The notes under the pieces are model-generated. The model did no database searches, had not been told where the DNA came from, and saw nothing but the letters and a program-made list of their open reading frames with translations. Below, in pieces: positions 25,816 through 37,557 of a DNA stretch of 64,000 nt. The translations under genes and the position numbers were made by a program. Origin of the DNA: Pempheris klunzingeri (taxonomy: Eukaryota > Chordata > Actinopteri > Acropomatiformes > Pempheridae); assembly GCF_042242105.1 (NCBI RefSeq), contig NC_092030.1:132501-196500 (forward strand), given 5' to 3'. Every line of letters begins with the position of its first letter. Position 1 is the stretch's first letter.

Positions 25816-28800
25816 ATGGATCACATGCGGCAGAAACCGGTCAGGTTTGACCCCCACGCTCCGGTCAGACCTGGTCCTCCAAAGCTCGCCATCCAGCAGC
25901 CACCGGAGGCGCCTGGGCGGCGCGCCGAGCAGGTCTCCCCCGTGGAAGTATCTGAACAGATGAGGTCCGCTCCAGCGGCGCTGGCGAGCATCAGCCGGCC
26001 GAGGCCGACGGCTCTTGGATCCAAAGCCGCTCCAAAGCCACCCAGAGTCCCGGCGGACGCCGAACTGATCCCGCTTTGTATCCCGGGACCTCAGAGCACT
26101 AGCGTCCTGCCACTTTCCCCCGCCGACTCCCCCGTCTCCCCCCACAGCTCGCAGCCTCACCTGAGCCCCACCCCCCAGCCCTCCAGCCTCAGCCCAACGC
26201 CAAGGACCCCCCCACCCGGGAGCTCAGCGCAGGGTCAGGTGCATTCTGGGAAAGCAGCAGGAGAGAGTGACAACTTCAGGTAAGACCAACACGGACCTCG
26301 TCACTAAAACGCACTGCGTGACCCCCCGTCTCACTCATGGTGGTGGATTCAACCCCAGCGCCAACGCTTAGATTTCTGAGGGTCCTTGAACTTACCACCA
26401 GGCAGAAAGATAGGAGGCCGTTAACAAGTAATCAATCAACCAGTCAGTCAGTCTGTCAATCAATCAATCTGCAATTCACTCACTCAATCACATGACAGCA
26501 GCCACATGTGATTGATTGATTTATTGATCAGTTAATCAAAAGAAGATTAACAGGTAGATCAGTGATCGATCACATGTGCCATCTCTCTGGGTTTGATTTC
26601 AGGAAACCTCAATCCTGACGTTTTATTGATTAAATGGTGAAGTGACTGATTGACCCGATCAATACTCTCTGTCTGTCTCTCTCTCTGGCTGTCTCCCTCT
26701 CTCTCTCTACCTGTGTCCTGCTTTCTCCCTGTCTCTCTCCCTGCCTGTCTGTCTCTCTGACAGGGTCCACATAGTAACGTGGAACGTGGGATCAGCCGTC
26801 CCTCCAGATGACATCAGTTCTCTGTTTGGACAGAAGACTGTGGACATGTTTGTCATTGGGTCAGTGGAGACCACATGACCACCGCTCGCTCACCTGTACC
26901 CCCCCTTTGTACCTGTCATACCTAATGCTGCTGTGCCCCCCCCCCCCCCCAGGCTCCAGGAGGTGAACTCCATGATAAACAAGCGTCTGAAGGACGTGCT
27001 GTTCTCCGACCAGTGGAGCGAGCGCTGCATGGACACCCTCAGCCCATCTGGATACGTCCTGGTCAGTGTGCCCCCCCCCCCCCCCCCCCCCCGTTCTGCA
27101 CGTCAGCACGGCGGGGGGGGGCGTCGTGCTGACGTTCGCGTCTGTCCCGTCCTGTAGGTTGCGTCCCAGCGGATGCAGGGGGTGCTGCTGCTTGTCTTCT
27201 CCAGGTTCGTCCACTTGCCGTTCCTGAGGGGCGTCCAGACGGAGAGCACACGCACCGGCCTGGGGGGGTACTGGGTAGGTCTGCCCCCCCCCACATTCAC
27301 AATGACTGTGTGACTGTGTGTGTGACTGTGTGTGTGACTGTGTGTGTGACTGTGTGACTGTGTGTGTGACTGTGTGTGTGACTGTGTGTGTGACTGTGTG
27401 ACTGTGTGACTGTGACTGTGTGTGTGTGTGTGACCTTCCTGTGTGTATTGATATCAGACCCCCCCCCCTCAGTGCTGCTGCAGTCTCCTTCTCTGAGAGG
27501 TCAGTGCAGCACCTGTCTGTCTCTCTGTCAGGGGAACAAAGGGGGGGTCAGCGTGAGGATGACCGTGTACCTGTCTGTCTCTCTGTCAGGGGAACAAAGG
27601 GGGGGTCAGCGTGAGGATGACCGTGTACCTGTCTGTCTCTCTGTCAGGGGAACAAAGGGGGGGTCAGCGTGAGGATGACCGTGTACCTGTCTGTCTCTCT
27701 GTCAGGGGAACAAAGGGGGGGTCAGCGTGAGGATGACCGTGTTCGGACACCCCGTGTGCTTCCTGAACTGCCACCTGCCGGCCCACATGAGGAACCTGGA
27801 GCAGCGGGTGGAGGACTTTGAGAGCATCCTCCAGCAGCAGCAGTTTGACGGGGGGGCGGCCAGCGGCGTGCTGGACCACGAGTGGGTGACCCCTCCCCCA
27901 CAGACTGTAGATACACACACGCGCGCTGTCATCGTGCGGTGTGTGTGGTCAGTGTGTGTCGTGTGTCCTGACGGTGATGTCTGTCTGTCCCTCCTGTCCT
28001 GTCTATCCCTCCTGACCTGTCTTTCCTGTCCTGTCTGTCTCTCTGCCCCCCCCCAGCGTGGTGTTCTGGTTCGGGGATCTAAACTTCCGTATTGAGGACT
28101 ACGACATCCACGTGGTCAAATGTGCCATCGACAGCAACAAGCTGCCTCTGCTGTGGGAGAGAGACCAGGTGAGACCCCCCCACAGACAGACAGGAGGGAG
28201 GGACAGACAGGAGCGAGAGACAGACATACATATTCTCTCTCCACCTGTCTGTCGGACTGAATACCTGTCTGTCTGTCTGTCGGTCTGGCTGAATACCTGT
28301 CTGTCTGTCTCTCTCTCCACCTGTCTGTCTGAATACTTGTCTCTCTCTCCACCTGTCTCTCTCTCTCCAGCTCAACATGGCTAAAAACACTGAGTCCATC
28401 CTGGACGGCTTCCAGGAGGGGGCGCTCAACTTCCCCCCGACGTACAAGTTTGATGTCGGCACGCACACTTATGACACCAGGTCGGGTCAGCCTCCTTCAC
28501 CTCATCCTCCTCTTCCTCGCCTCATCCTCCTCTTCCTCGCCTCATCCTCCTCTTCCTCGCCTCATCTTCCTCTTCCTCGCCTCATCCTCCTCTTCCTCTC
28601 CTCATCCTCCTCTTCCTCGTCTCTTCCTCCTCTTTCTCTCCTCATCCTCCTCTTCCTCGTCTCTTCCTCCTCTTTCTCTCCTCATCCTCCTCTTCCTCAC
28701 CTCATCCTCCTCTTCCTCGCCTCATCCTCCTCTTCCTCGCCTCATCCTCCTCTTCCTCTCCTCATCCTCCTCTTCCTCGTCTCTTCCTCCTCTTTCTCTC

Positions 28801-30459
28801 CTCATCCTCCTCTTCCTCGTCTCTTCCTCCTCTTTCTCTCCTCATCCTCCTCTTCCTCACCTCATCCTCCTCTTCCTCGCCTCATCCTCCTCTTCCTCGC
28901 CTCATCCTCCTCTTCCTCGCCTCATCTTCCTCTTCCTCTCCTCATCTTCCTCTTCCTCTCCTCATCCTCCTCTTCCTCGCCTCATCCTCCTCTTCCTCTC
29001 CTCATCCTCCTCTTCCTCTCCTCAGCCCTGTTATAAACTCTTGTGCCCCCCCGTCCCTTGTTTTTCCCCTCAGTGCTAAGAAGAGGAAACCTGCCTGGAC
29101 CGATCGCATCCTGTGGCGTCTGCGTCGCACCGGCTCCCCGGTTCCTACCCACAATGCCGCGTTGCAGCGGGGCCTGACGTCGTGGCTGGGAGGGGCGACC
29201 AGAGTCACGCAGCACGTGTACCGAAGTCACATGGGCTTCACCATCAGTGACCACAAGCCCGTCTCTGCCGTGTTTTCCCTGCACGTGAGCCAGACTTTCA
29301 GTCTTGTCCTGAAGCACTGTGGTCACATGACTTATTGGTGGTCACCTGACCGTCTGGGTCTGTGTTGCAGTTCCCGTTCAGGGTAGACGTCCCGCTGGTG
29401 GAGCTGCAGGTGAACACGGAGTGGACCAAAGCCTCCGACTGCGTGGTCAGGTTCACTGTAGCATCAACCTACCAGCGCAGCTCCTGGGACTGGGTGGCCA
29501 TATACAAGGTAACCGCCGCCGCCTCATATTTCCTGTCCGACACCACCTGTGGACATCTGACCTGTCGATGTCTGACGCCACCTGTCTCCTGTGCCCAGGT
29601 TGGATTCAGACATCACAAAGACTACCAGGCGTACATCTGGGCCAAAGGAGAGCACGCAGCAGAGGTGTGTTCCCCACAGGTGTGTCAGAGCGGCGCTGCA
29701 GCCGAGCTCAGCTGATCGTTTCCTGTTCCTGCCTCCGACAGGTGACGTTTCCAGAGGAGGACCTGCCCCATGGCGACGGAGAATACATCCTGGGATACTA
29801 CAGCAATAACATGAACAGCATCGTGGGACTGTCAGCACCTGTCCAGGTAGAAACAGGACCAGACAGAGCGTCACACACACACGCTCTGTCACTGCCCTAA
29901 CCCTAACACCACACGTGTGTCCTCCGTTCAGACCTCTCATGTGTTTATGCCCTCTGGACTCCCCCTCCCTGAACAGATCAGGCTGCCGGTCCACAGCCCC
30001 ACGGCACGGCGCTCCGACGGCTCCGACCCCAGCTCCGAGGACGACAGCACTCTGGTCCTGCTGGCTCCAAACTCCCGCAGCCCGAGCCCCCAGACCGGCA
30101 AACACCACCACCACCACCACCGCCACCGCCGCAGCCGCAGTCCAGCCCTCCCCGCTCTGTCCTCCCACCCCCTCCCCTCCCTGCAGGGCCTCAGCCTCTG
30201 TCCTCGCCCCAAAGACGGCCACAGCTGCAGCCGCTCCCCCGCCTCCGCCGCCAAGAAGGAACGACTGGTCTCCCCCGAGCCCGAGCCGTCCCCCGCCATC
30301 AGCCCCCGCAGCCCCCGCAGCCCTGTGTCTCCAGGCGGAGGGGTGACCGCGCCGGAGGCCCTGATCGCCGCCATCCTCGGAGAACACAGACCAGCTCAGG
30401 CTAGCCAAGGGGGGGGGCTCAGACAGGCGGGGAGGGGCGGCGAAACCGACGGCGTGTAG
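25816..30459 (+). CDS. inpp5j: phosphatidylinositol 4,5-bisphosphate 5-phosphatase A (INPP5J/PIPP)
   Basis: Twelve coding exons (25816-26279, 26764-26859, 26953-27061, 27158-27274, 27706-27881, 28057-28168, 28371-28480, 29074-29284, 29371-29508, 29599-29664, 29742-29846, 29977-30459) give 728 residues. It removes the 5-phosphate from inositol lipids and phosphates at the plasma membrane. Residues 1-154 are a Pro/Ser-rich N-terminus. The catalytic domain (about 155-465) shows VTWNVGS, IGLQEVN, NCHLPAH, FWFGDLNFR (about 324-332), PAWTDRILW and SDHKPV, all the expected active-site motifs. A SKICH domain follows (about 466-568; WDWVAIYK, YILGYYSNN). The tail is Ser/Pro-rich with a His6 run near its middle. 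Mammalian INPP5J is about 1000 residues, so the N-terminus is shorter or has exons I did not find. The start is the first ATG after the acceptor at 25811. Confidence 0.9.
27301..27432. repeat. (GTGTGTGACT)n repeat in an inpp5j intron
   Basis: Decamer-type GT/GACT repeat, about 130 bp, upstream of the duplicated acceptor array. Confidence 0.95.
27513..27742 (+). repeat. inpp5j: four tandem 58-bp copies of a splice acceptor and exon start
   Basis: The unit is a pyrimidine tract, CTCTGTCAG acceptor and the first 34 or so bases of the GNKGGVSVRMTV exon. It occurs four times at an exact 58-bp period. Exon starts are at 27532, 27590, 27648 and 27706, and only the fourth continues into the full exon. 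Units are almost identical; the last diverges after ACCGTGT. Confidence 0.92.
28494..29024. repeat. 18-bp CT-rich minisatellite
   Basis: About 29 copies of an 18-bp unit near CTCATCCTCCTCTTCCTC (variants CTCTTCCTCCTCTTTCTC) fill the inpp5j intron between exons 28371-28480 and 29074-29284. Open frames across it are artefacts. Confidence 0.95.
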
Positions 30460-30708
30460 ACCAGGGAGACACCAGGATCTCCCCCTCAGCTGCCCCGCTG
30501 GTCTCCTCTTGTGCTGTGCTAACAGTCCTCCTCTTGAGCCTCCGTCCTCTCCCAGCCTGAGGGTGTCCGGGGGGCGGGGGACGGGGGACGGGGGGGGGGC
30601 TTTACAGACTCATGCGCTGCATCACACATAAACTACTGAGCTGAATGTGACCAAAGTCACAAAGTCAGACATCAACGGTCTGGAGTCAGCAGAGGGACCC
30701 TGGACCAC

Positions 30709-30804
<96 letters not shown>

Positions 30805-30859
30805 AGTGAGTGTGAGTGTGAGTGCGTGTGCGTGTGCGTGAGTGTGAGCGTGTGCGAGT

Positions 30860-30898
<39 letters not shown>

Positions 30899-30977
30899 TG
30901 TGTGTGCGTGTGCGTGTGTGAGTGTGTGTGAGTGTGAGTGTGAGTGAGTGTGTGTGAGTGTGTGTGTGTGTGAGTGT

Positions 30978-31018
<41 letters not shown>

Positions 31019-31031
31019 TGTGTGTGTGTGT

Positions 31032-31062
<31 letters not shown>

Positions 31063-31231
31063 AGTGTGTGTGTGAGTGTGAGTGTGAGTGTGTGTGTGTG
31101 TGTGTGAGTGTGTGTGAGTGTGTGTGTGTGTGTGAGTGTGAGTGTGTGTGAGTGTGTGTGTGAGTGTGAGTGAGTGTGTGTGAGTGTGTGTGTGTGTGTG
31201 AGTGTGTGTGTGTGTGTGTGTGAGTGTGTGT

Positions 31232-31262
<31 letters not shown>

Positions 31263-31317
31263 AGTGTGTGTGTGTGCGTGAGTGTGAGCGTGTGCGTGTG
31301 CGAGTGTGTGAGTGTGT

Positions 31318-31356
<39 letters not shown>

Positions 31357-31530
31357 TGTGTGTGCGTGTGCGTGAGCGTGTGTGAGTGTGTGTGAGTGTG
31401 TGTGTGTGTGAGTGTGAGTGTGTGTCAGACAGCAGCTGTCCTGTAGAGCTCCTCTGGATGTTCATGTGGTTATTCTGCTTCAAGTTGTGTAACTCTGAGT
31501 GTGTATGTGCAAATAAAAAAGAGCAAACAC
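30460..31530 (+). promoter_or_regulatory. inpp5j: inpp5j 3' UTR including a 0.7-kb (GT)n tract
   Basis: After the TAG at 30457-30459 there is a GC-rich stretch. A (GT)n/(GTGAGT)n compound microsatellite follows (about 30711-31426), then AATAAA at 31512-31517. If that signal is used, the UTR itself carries the repeat. Confidence 0.6.
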
Positions 31531-32440
31531 ACAGTCAACGGATAAAATCAGTTTATTGGACAGACGTGACCTCTGACACTGACAGGAAGTGTGTGTTCAT
31601 GTGTGTATCAGTGTGTGTGTGTGTGTGTATCAGTGTGTGTTCATGTGTGTATCAGTGTGTGTGTGTGTATCAGTGTGTGTGTGTGTGTGTGTATCAGTGT
31701 GCTGGGCTCACAGTGATGATGGAGGTGACCTCTGGGTGGATTAAAACCACAGAGACCCCCTCCAGCTGTGGCCGAGGGTCAGGGGGTCCACCTTCAACGT
31801 CACACAGACGGACCCCCCCTCCACAGCTCACACCTCTTTGGCAGGGCAGCAGGTTTTCAGCAGGTAGAACAGAACAGAACAGAACAGCCTTTATTGTCAT
31901 CAGGGGCACTGCTCCACTTTGGTGCAAGAAAAATTACAACACATATATAATAAAAGGAATATAACAATATACACAGTATATATAAATATATATGTACAAA
32001 ATTCCTCCTGCGGCCCTCCCCTCTCCTCCTGCGGCCCTCCCCTCTCCTCCTCTAGCCCTCCCCTCTCCTCCTGCGGCCCTCCCCTCTCCTCCTCTAGCCC
32101 TCCCCTCTCCTCCTGCGGCCCTCCCCTCTCCTCCTCTAGCCCTCCCCTCTCCTCCTCTAGCCCTCCCCTCTCCTCCTGCGGCCCTCCCCTCTCCTCCTCT
32201 GATGGAGGAAACACCTTCATCCTGCAGACTGAAGGCTCCTCACCAGTGTACCTGAACCAGTGTACCTGAACCAGTGTACCACTCAGTGAGCAGCACAGGT
32301 GAGTGGACACCTGTATCTCCGCAGGCCCCGCCCCTCTGGACCACGTGGTCTGTGCTCCCCCACGCCATTGGCTGCAGGGGGCCGCCGGAGGGTCTGAGGA
32401 GGCTGCTGATCCTGATAAATCCAGCTGTCCGGGGTCCTGA
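31531..32440. other. intergenic repeats between inpp5j and mat2a-like gene
   Basis: This stretch holds a duplicated GT/ATCAGTGTGT microsatellite (31605-31700). A (CAGAA)n CTTTATTGTCATC tail at about 31866-31905 is typical of a fish retroposon 3' end. A 21-bp minisatellite (CCTCCCCTCTCCTCCTGCGGC type) lies at 32004-32200. No supported gene was seen on either strand. Confidence 0.6.
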
Positions 32441-32544
32441 GGGTCCTCCGCCGCCCAGCAGACACCTGTAGCGGGTTGACTCCTCCGGACAGAACCGGCC
32501 GCTCTCCCCCCGGACATCTGTTAGCCTGTTAGCTAACAGTGAAA
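32440..32544 (+). promoter_or_regulatory. CpG-containing promoter/5' UTR of the mat2a-like gene
   Basis: GC-rich sequence immediately upstream of the ATG at 32545, with no intron needed between it and the start codon. No TATA box stands out. Confidence 0.4.
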
Positions 32545-35500
32545 ATGAACGGCCACCTGAACGGTTTCCATAACAACCCCCACATTGATGAAGACTGCTT
32601 CCTCTTCACCTCCGAGTCAGTCGGGGAGGGACACCCCGGTAAGTTTGAATCAGTGTAGGCGGAAGTGTGTGAGCCGCTGCTGCCGTTAATCATAACGATC
32701 ATTAGCCTGTTAGCAGCCGTTCGCCTCAAACAAGGTCATGTGTCTGTCAGTCAGCTGGTCTCTGAGCCCCTCTTCATCCTCCCGGACCTGTCACACGGTG
32801 GCCTCCCCGCCGAGGAGCTGACCAGACTGCGTTCAGCCCGGTGGCCCTCACGGTGGACACCCCGGCAGAACCGCCTGCAGCCGGACTCGCACCGTGTTTG
32901 GGCTTTTAGTGTAGCGTTAGCTGCATGCTAACAGCCCGGCGGCTAGCTGCTGTAGCTAACATCCGGCTGGTGCTGCCCGTCAGTCACGCTGTGGTTTCCC
33001 TCCAGACTTTACAGCATCGGGGGACTCCGCTCATCCTAATGAACACCACCGAGCCGCAAACACGGCTAACGCGTTAGCAAGGTGTTCACTCTCCTTTAGT
33101 GTTAGTCAGCTAGCTGCTAGTAAGTTTGACAGCGGTTAGCAGCTAAGCTAGCTCCGTGTGGTCTGGTTGTTGTCCCTCAGCAGACCCAGAGCCCTCAGAT
33201 CAGCTGTCCTGAAGAAAACGGGGTCAGTACTGGAGTCAGTCAGGTTTACAATGCACGGGGGGGGGGGGGGGCTGTCATAGGCTCTGTTGTTAATAAAGTA
33301 TCTGTAAATGTGTCTGAATGAATGTGGACACACTGAGCAGTGTGTTGGGGGTGAACAGCTAACTGGTCAGCAGGTCTTCAGTGTCACATGGCGGCTCCTC
33401 TGCAGCAGATAATAGGATTACAGGAGGCCTAAATATAGACAGTCACATCTCCACAGGCTCTATAGCTGCAGAGCCTCCAACACACTTTAAACCCATCCAC
33501 ACAGTTTCAGTCTGTGTGGGAGGGGGTACGACCGGCAGTACAGGTAAAGGAAACTACTGTGTGAGCTCCTAAACTATGAGTGCAGGTCAGAGGTCATCAA
33601 ATATTCAGTGAGGTTGAGATCAGCACGTCGATAATCCTCAGACCTGCAGAGGCCTGTGAGACGTTAAAGATCCATAACGGACACGGTCGTCCTCGTGTAA
33701 ACCTGCCTGACTTAAAGGTTTAGACTCCGACAGGAGTGTGTGTGAGAGAGACCCTGAAAATGCAGATCGTGCCAAAAAGAGTCGAACAACGTCGGCTCTA
33801 GTCATTAATGCACCCATGAGAATCAGCCAACGATGTGACTCGGTACTCCGTCTCCTCCTGTGTGCACATTCACCAACAATCAGCAGCACGTTACCTTGGA
33901 GGGTAAGAGGTGCTAAAGTGAGTCCTGTGTTCCTCCACAGATAAGATCTGTGACCAGATCAGTGACGCCGTGCTGGACGCTCACCTCAGACAGGACCCCG
34001 ACGCCAAGGTGGCATGTGGTGAGTATGTAGACAGAAAACCAGGCCGACCTGTGTGCGTGTGCGTGTGCGTGCGCGTGCGCGTGCTCTGTTAGTTCCTGTG
34101 AGGTGCAGCCAAACTGATCCCGGATGTCGGAGCCCCTGAGGTAAACCGGGGGCCTGAATCAGGTGCTCCGAGTGTCCTGTGGGCCCACGGAGAGATGAAC
34201 AGGTGACCGTGTGGTTAGTAGCTCGGCTCAGCAGAGCTGCTGCAGGAGATGAAAGCTGGAAACGGTTCCAGGTTTAGTCTAAACTTCAGTTTGTTCGGAA
34301 GGTCGACCTCCGCCTGCAGCTGTTTACCTTAGTACACCTGTCTGTCACAGTGGGGGTGGGGGCACTGACTGCATCACAGAGGCTCCGCAGCCTCTCGAGG
34401 ACGTGGGATGTGTTTTGTTCTCGTTGGACGTCACACACGCTCTCCCTGAGCTAGATTAAAGGTTATGTTTAATTGCTGTAATGCTGAGGAGGTAGAAATG
34501 CTGTGACTCTTTGACGGTCTGACGGGTAATAAAGTCCAAAAGGAGGATGAGTCCATGTCCTTCATCATCCCTGGAGTTTATACAGCAGCTTGAGATGTTG
34601 GTGAGAGAGCTGCAACAATCAGATGACCCGTTGATCAAAAGAATCAATTTTAATTCATAATTAATCGTTTGAAATGATTTCAAACATAAATGCTGAACCT
34701 TCGACGGTTCCAGATCCTCTAATAGTTTCTGCTCTTTTTGGGTCCACGAGAAGAGGCTGACGACTTTGATAGAGTCCACAGTCCAAAGGAGGCGTCAGCA
34801 GCAGCTGTCTGATGTTCTGTAGAGCGCCTGGTTTATCGACGGTAACAAAGGTCAAATGCTGTTATCCACTGGCCTGCAGGTGTACTCACTCCGTAAACTG
34901 AAGCAGGTTAACCACGGCTCATACACAACTGTTTGAATCGGTGTGACATCCTCTGTGACGTGTCGGAGCCAGTCTTACTCCTCCTCCTCTTCCTCAGAGA
35001 CCGTAGCGAAGACGGGGATGATCCTGCTGGCGGGGGAGATCACCTCTAGGGCCACCGTGGACTACCAGAAGGTCGTCAGGGACGCCATCAAACACATCGG
35101 CTACGACGACTCGTCCAAAGGTAGGTAGCTGGTCAGGGTGGACACTCTGCAGGTAAAACTGCTGTGTGTTCAGAGCTGTTTATCAGTCAGGATGAAGGCT
35201 TACGCACCTGAAACCATCCGAGGACACCGACACCCCCACGCATGGACCACCTGTTGGTTCAGGTGTGACGGAGGCCAGCGGACGGGCCCGTGAGGCGCTC
35301 ACTGAGGCTTGGTGTGTCTCCGCAGGCTTTGACTATAAGACGTGTAACGTGCTGGTGGCGTTGGAGCAGCAGTCCCCGGACATCGCTCAGGGTGTCCACC
35401 TGGACCGCAGAGAAGAAGACGTGGGAGCCGGAGACCAGGTGGGAGGGGTCACTTATTTTTGACTGGAGCCTGAAACGTGGCGCTCCCCAGGTGGGGGGAG

Positions 35501-37557
35501 TGTTTTGACCTGTAACCATGGCGTAATGTTTGTCCGCTCCTCCCACAGGGTCTGATGTTCGGATACGCCACCGACGAGACGGAGGAGTGCATGCCCCTCA
35601 CCATCGTCCTGGCTCACAAGCTCAACGCCAAGATGGCTGAACTACGCCGCAATGGGACACTGCCGTGGCTCCGACCCGATTCCAAGACTCAGGTTAGACA
35701 CGGTGTCTGATCCCCGTCTGCATTATTGTCTCGCTGTTTTTACCTCCTGGAAGATCTGATGCGAACAGTTTGTTTCCATATACAGATTTGATAATGTTTT
35801 CAGATTTCATGTTAATTTATCAGCTACAAGATGTCGGAAAACGGTAAAGTGACGCCTGTCAGAGGGTTTGTTCTGCCTGAGGAGAAATGGTGAATCCTCC
35901 CACTAAGAGGCTCAAACGGTAAATGTTTGCTCTCATATCAGAAACATTAAAGCTGCCCCCCCCCCAGGTGACCGTTCAGTACCGGCAGGATCGCGGCGCC
36001 GTGGTGCCACTGCGTGTCCACACCGTGGTGGTGTCTGTGCAGCACGATGAGGCCGTCGGTCTGGAGGAGATGTGTCGCTGTCTGAAGGAGCAGGTGGTGA
36101 AGGCCGTGGTTCCCAGGGACTACCTGGATGACGACACCATCTACCACCTGCAGCCCAGCGGACGCTTCGTCATCGGAGGACCCCAGGTGAGACGGAGCTG
36201 CTCAGTCACAGCAGGATGGTTGGTGTACGTCCCATTTCAGTGAAAACATGCTTCCTGTGACTGAGGGGGACTTCGTACCAGAAACTTGTCAAAGTAGCTG
36301 CTGTTAAAGGAGCAGTCTGTTGGATTTGGTGCCATCAGGTGGTGAAGCTGCAGACTACAGGGAGTGGTGAGGGGAGGGGGCCTCGGCTGGTTGTAGAGAC
36401 TGTACGGTGGCCCACAAGGATTCACACCTTTTGGATCATTTAACACCAGAAAAGCAGTCTGATCCTCCACCACAGTCTTCCTTCCTTCATTGCTTTGTTC
36501 ACACCACCAAACCCAGCTGCTGCTAAAATGTAATGACAGTGAAGTTCCAGTTTGTCCGCTCTGGGCTCCTGTAGAAACATGGTGGACTGCTCCCTGTATA
36601 CATTTAAAGGCTCAGTTTGAGCTGATTAAAGACAGCTCCATCTCTGCACCCTACAGACTGCTCCTTTTAAATGCCTGGTCGCTGTATTTAACCACTGAAC
36701 TTCACACCCATGTCCCTGCCCACAGGGTGACGCTGGTCTGACTGGCCGTAAGATCATCGTGGATACGTACGGGGGGTGGGGGGCCCATGGCGGTGGAGCG
36801 TTCTCGGGGAAGGACTACACGAAGGTGGACCGCTCTGCCGCCTACGCCGCCCGCTGGGTGGCCAAGTCTCTGGTGAAAGCTGGGCTCTGCAGACGAGTGA
36901 TGGTGCAGGTGAGGGTTCGCCATGTCTCAGGGTTAAAGTGACGCTGTCAGGGTGGGGAGGGGGTTAAAGGTGGTGGTTTCCTCCCAGAGAGCAGCGATGG
37001 TCACCTGTCTGTCACGTGCTGCTCTGATACCGTTTTATCATTCAGGCTTTCTTCAGAGCTGACATCGAGGTGTGTGGAAGGTCTTCAGTGGGTTATTGCA
37101 GGAGAACTGGTCAGCTGTGTGAACTGAGCTCCTACAGCATCAAACCAGCGGCTGCTCTGTTACCACAGTACTGAAGTGCAGCAGTGACTAACCATCAGGT
37201 GGCCTGCTGAGGTCTGTCATGTGTCTGTCTGCTGTAGGTGTCCTACGCTATCGGAGTCGCCCACCCGCTGTCCGTCTCCATCTTCCACTACGGGACATCC
37301 CAGAAGAGCGAGAAGGAGCTGCTGGACATTGTGAAGCAGAACTTTGACCTCCGTCCAGGAGTTATCGTCAGGTTAGAGAGTTAGACAGTTGGGGTGAGGG
37401 ACTGTTGACACCCCCCCCAGGCTCCCGTTAACCCTCCTGTGGTTTCTGTCTCAGGGATCTGGACCTGAAGAAACCCGTCTACCAGAGCACGGCGGCCTAT
37501 GGCCACTTCGGACGGGATGTCTTCACCTGGGAGGTGCCCAAGAAGCTGAAATACTGA
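32545..37557 (+). CDS. mat2a: S-adenosylmethionine synthetase, MAT2A type
   Basis: Nine exons (32545-32638, 33941-34018, 34998-35120, 35326-35438, 35549-35692, 35968-36186, 36726-36908, 37238-37371, 37455-37557) give 396 residues, one more than human MAT2A. The enzyme makes S-adenosylmethionine from methionine and ATP in the cytosol and nucleus. Signature stretches are all present: [20 protein letters not shown] across the first junction, [57 protein letters not shown] and the end WEVPKKLKY. The N-terminus MNGHLNGFH and the C-terminus favour MAT2A over the liver form MAT1A. Some positions are less conserved than in a canonical mat2a ([31 protein letters not shown]), so it may be the fish paralogue mat2al. 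No catalytic motif is missing. Confidence 0.92.
34600..34830. mobile_element. non-autonomous DNA-transposon relic in a mat2a intron
   Basis: GAGAGCTGCAACAATCAGAT, followed by TTAATCGTTTGAAATGATTTC and GGTTCCAGATCCTCTAATAG, matches my memory of a very common fish MITE-like repeat. Related sequence in the opposite orientation is at about 50070-50205. There is no coding capacity, and the ends are not clearly defined. Confidence 0.5.
36306..36667. mobile_element. 362-bp MITE with 15-bp terminal inverted repeats
   Basis: AAAGGAGCAGTCTGT at 36306-36320 is the exact reverse complement of ACAGACTGCTCCTTT at 36653-36667. The interior (GGTGGTGAAGCTGCAGACT, CTCCTGTAGAAACATGGTGG, CATTTAAAGGCTCAG) resembles a widespread teleost non-autonomous DNA transposon. 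It lies in the intron before mat2a exon 36726-36908. No clear target-site duplication was found. Confidence 0.75.

Noticed and set aside
31694-31927. Possible last exon of a convergent - strand gene (Cys-rich frame, TTTATT nearby)
   Set aside because: The frame crosses a (CAGAA)n retroposon tail, lacks a clear acceptor and matches no family I know, including selenoprotein M, which lies in this interval in mammals.
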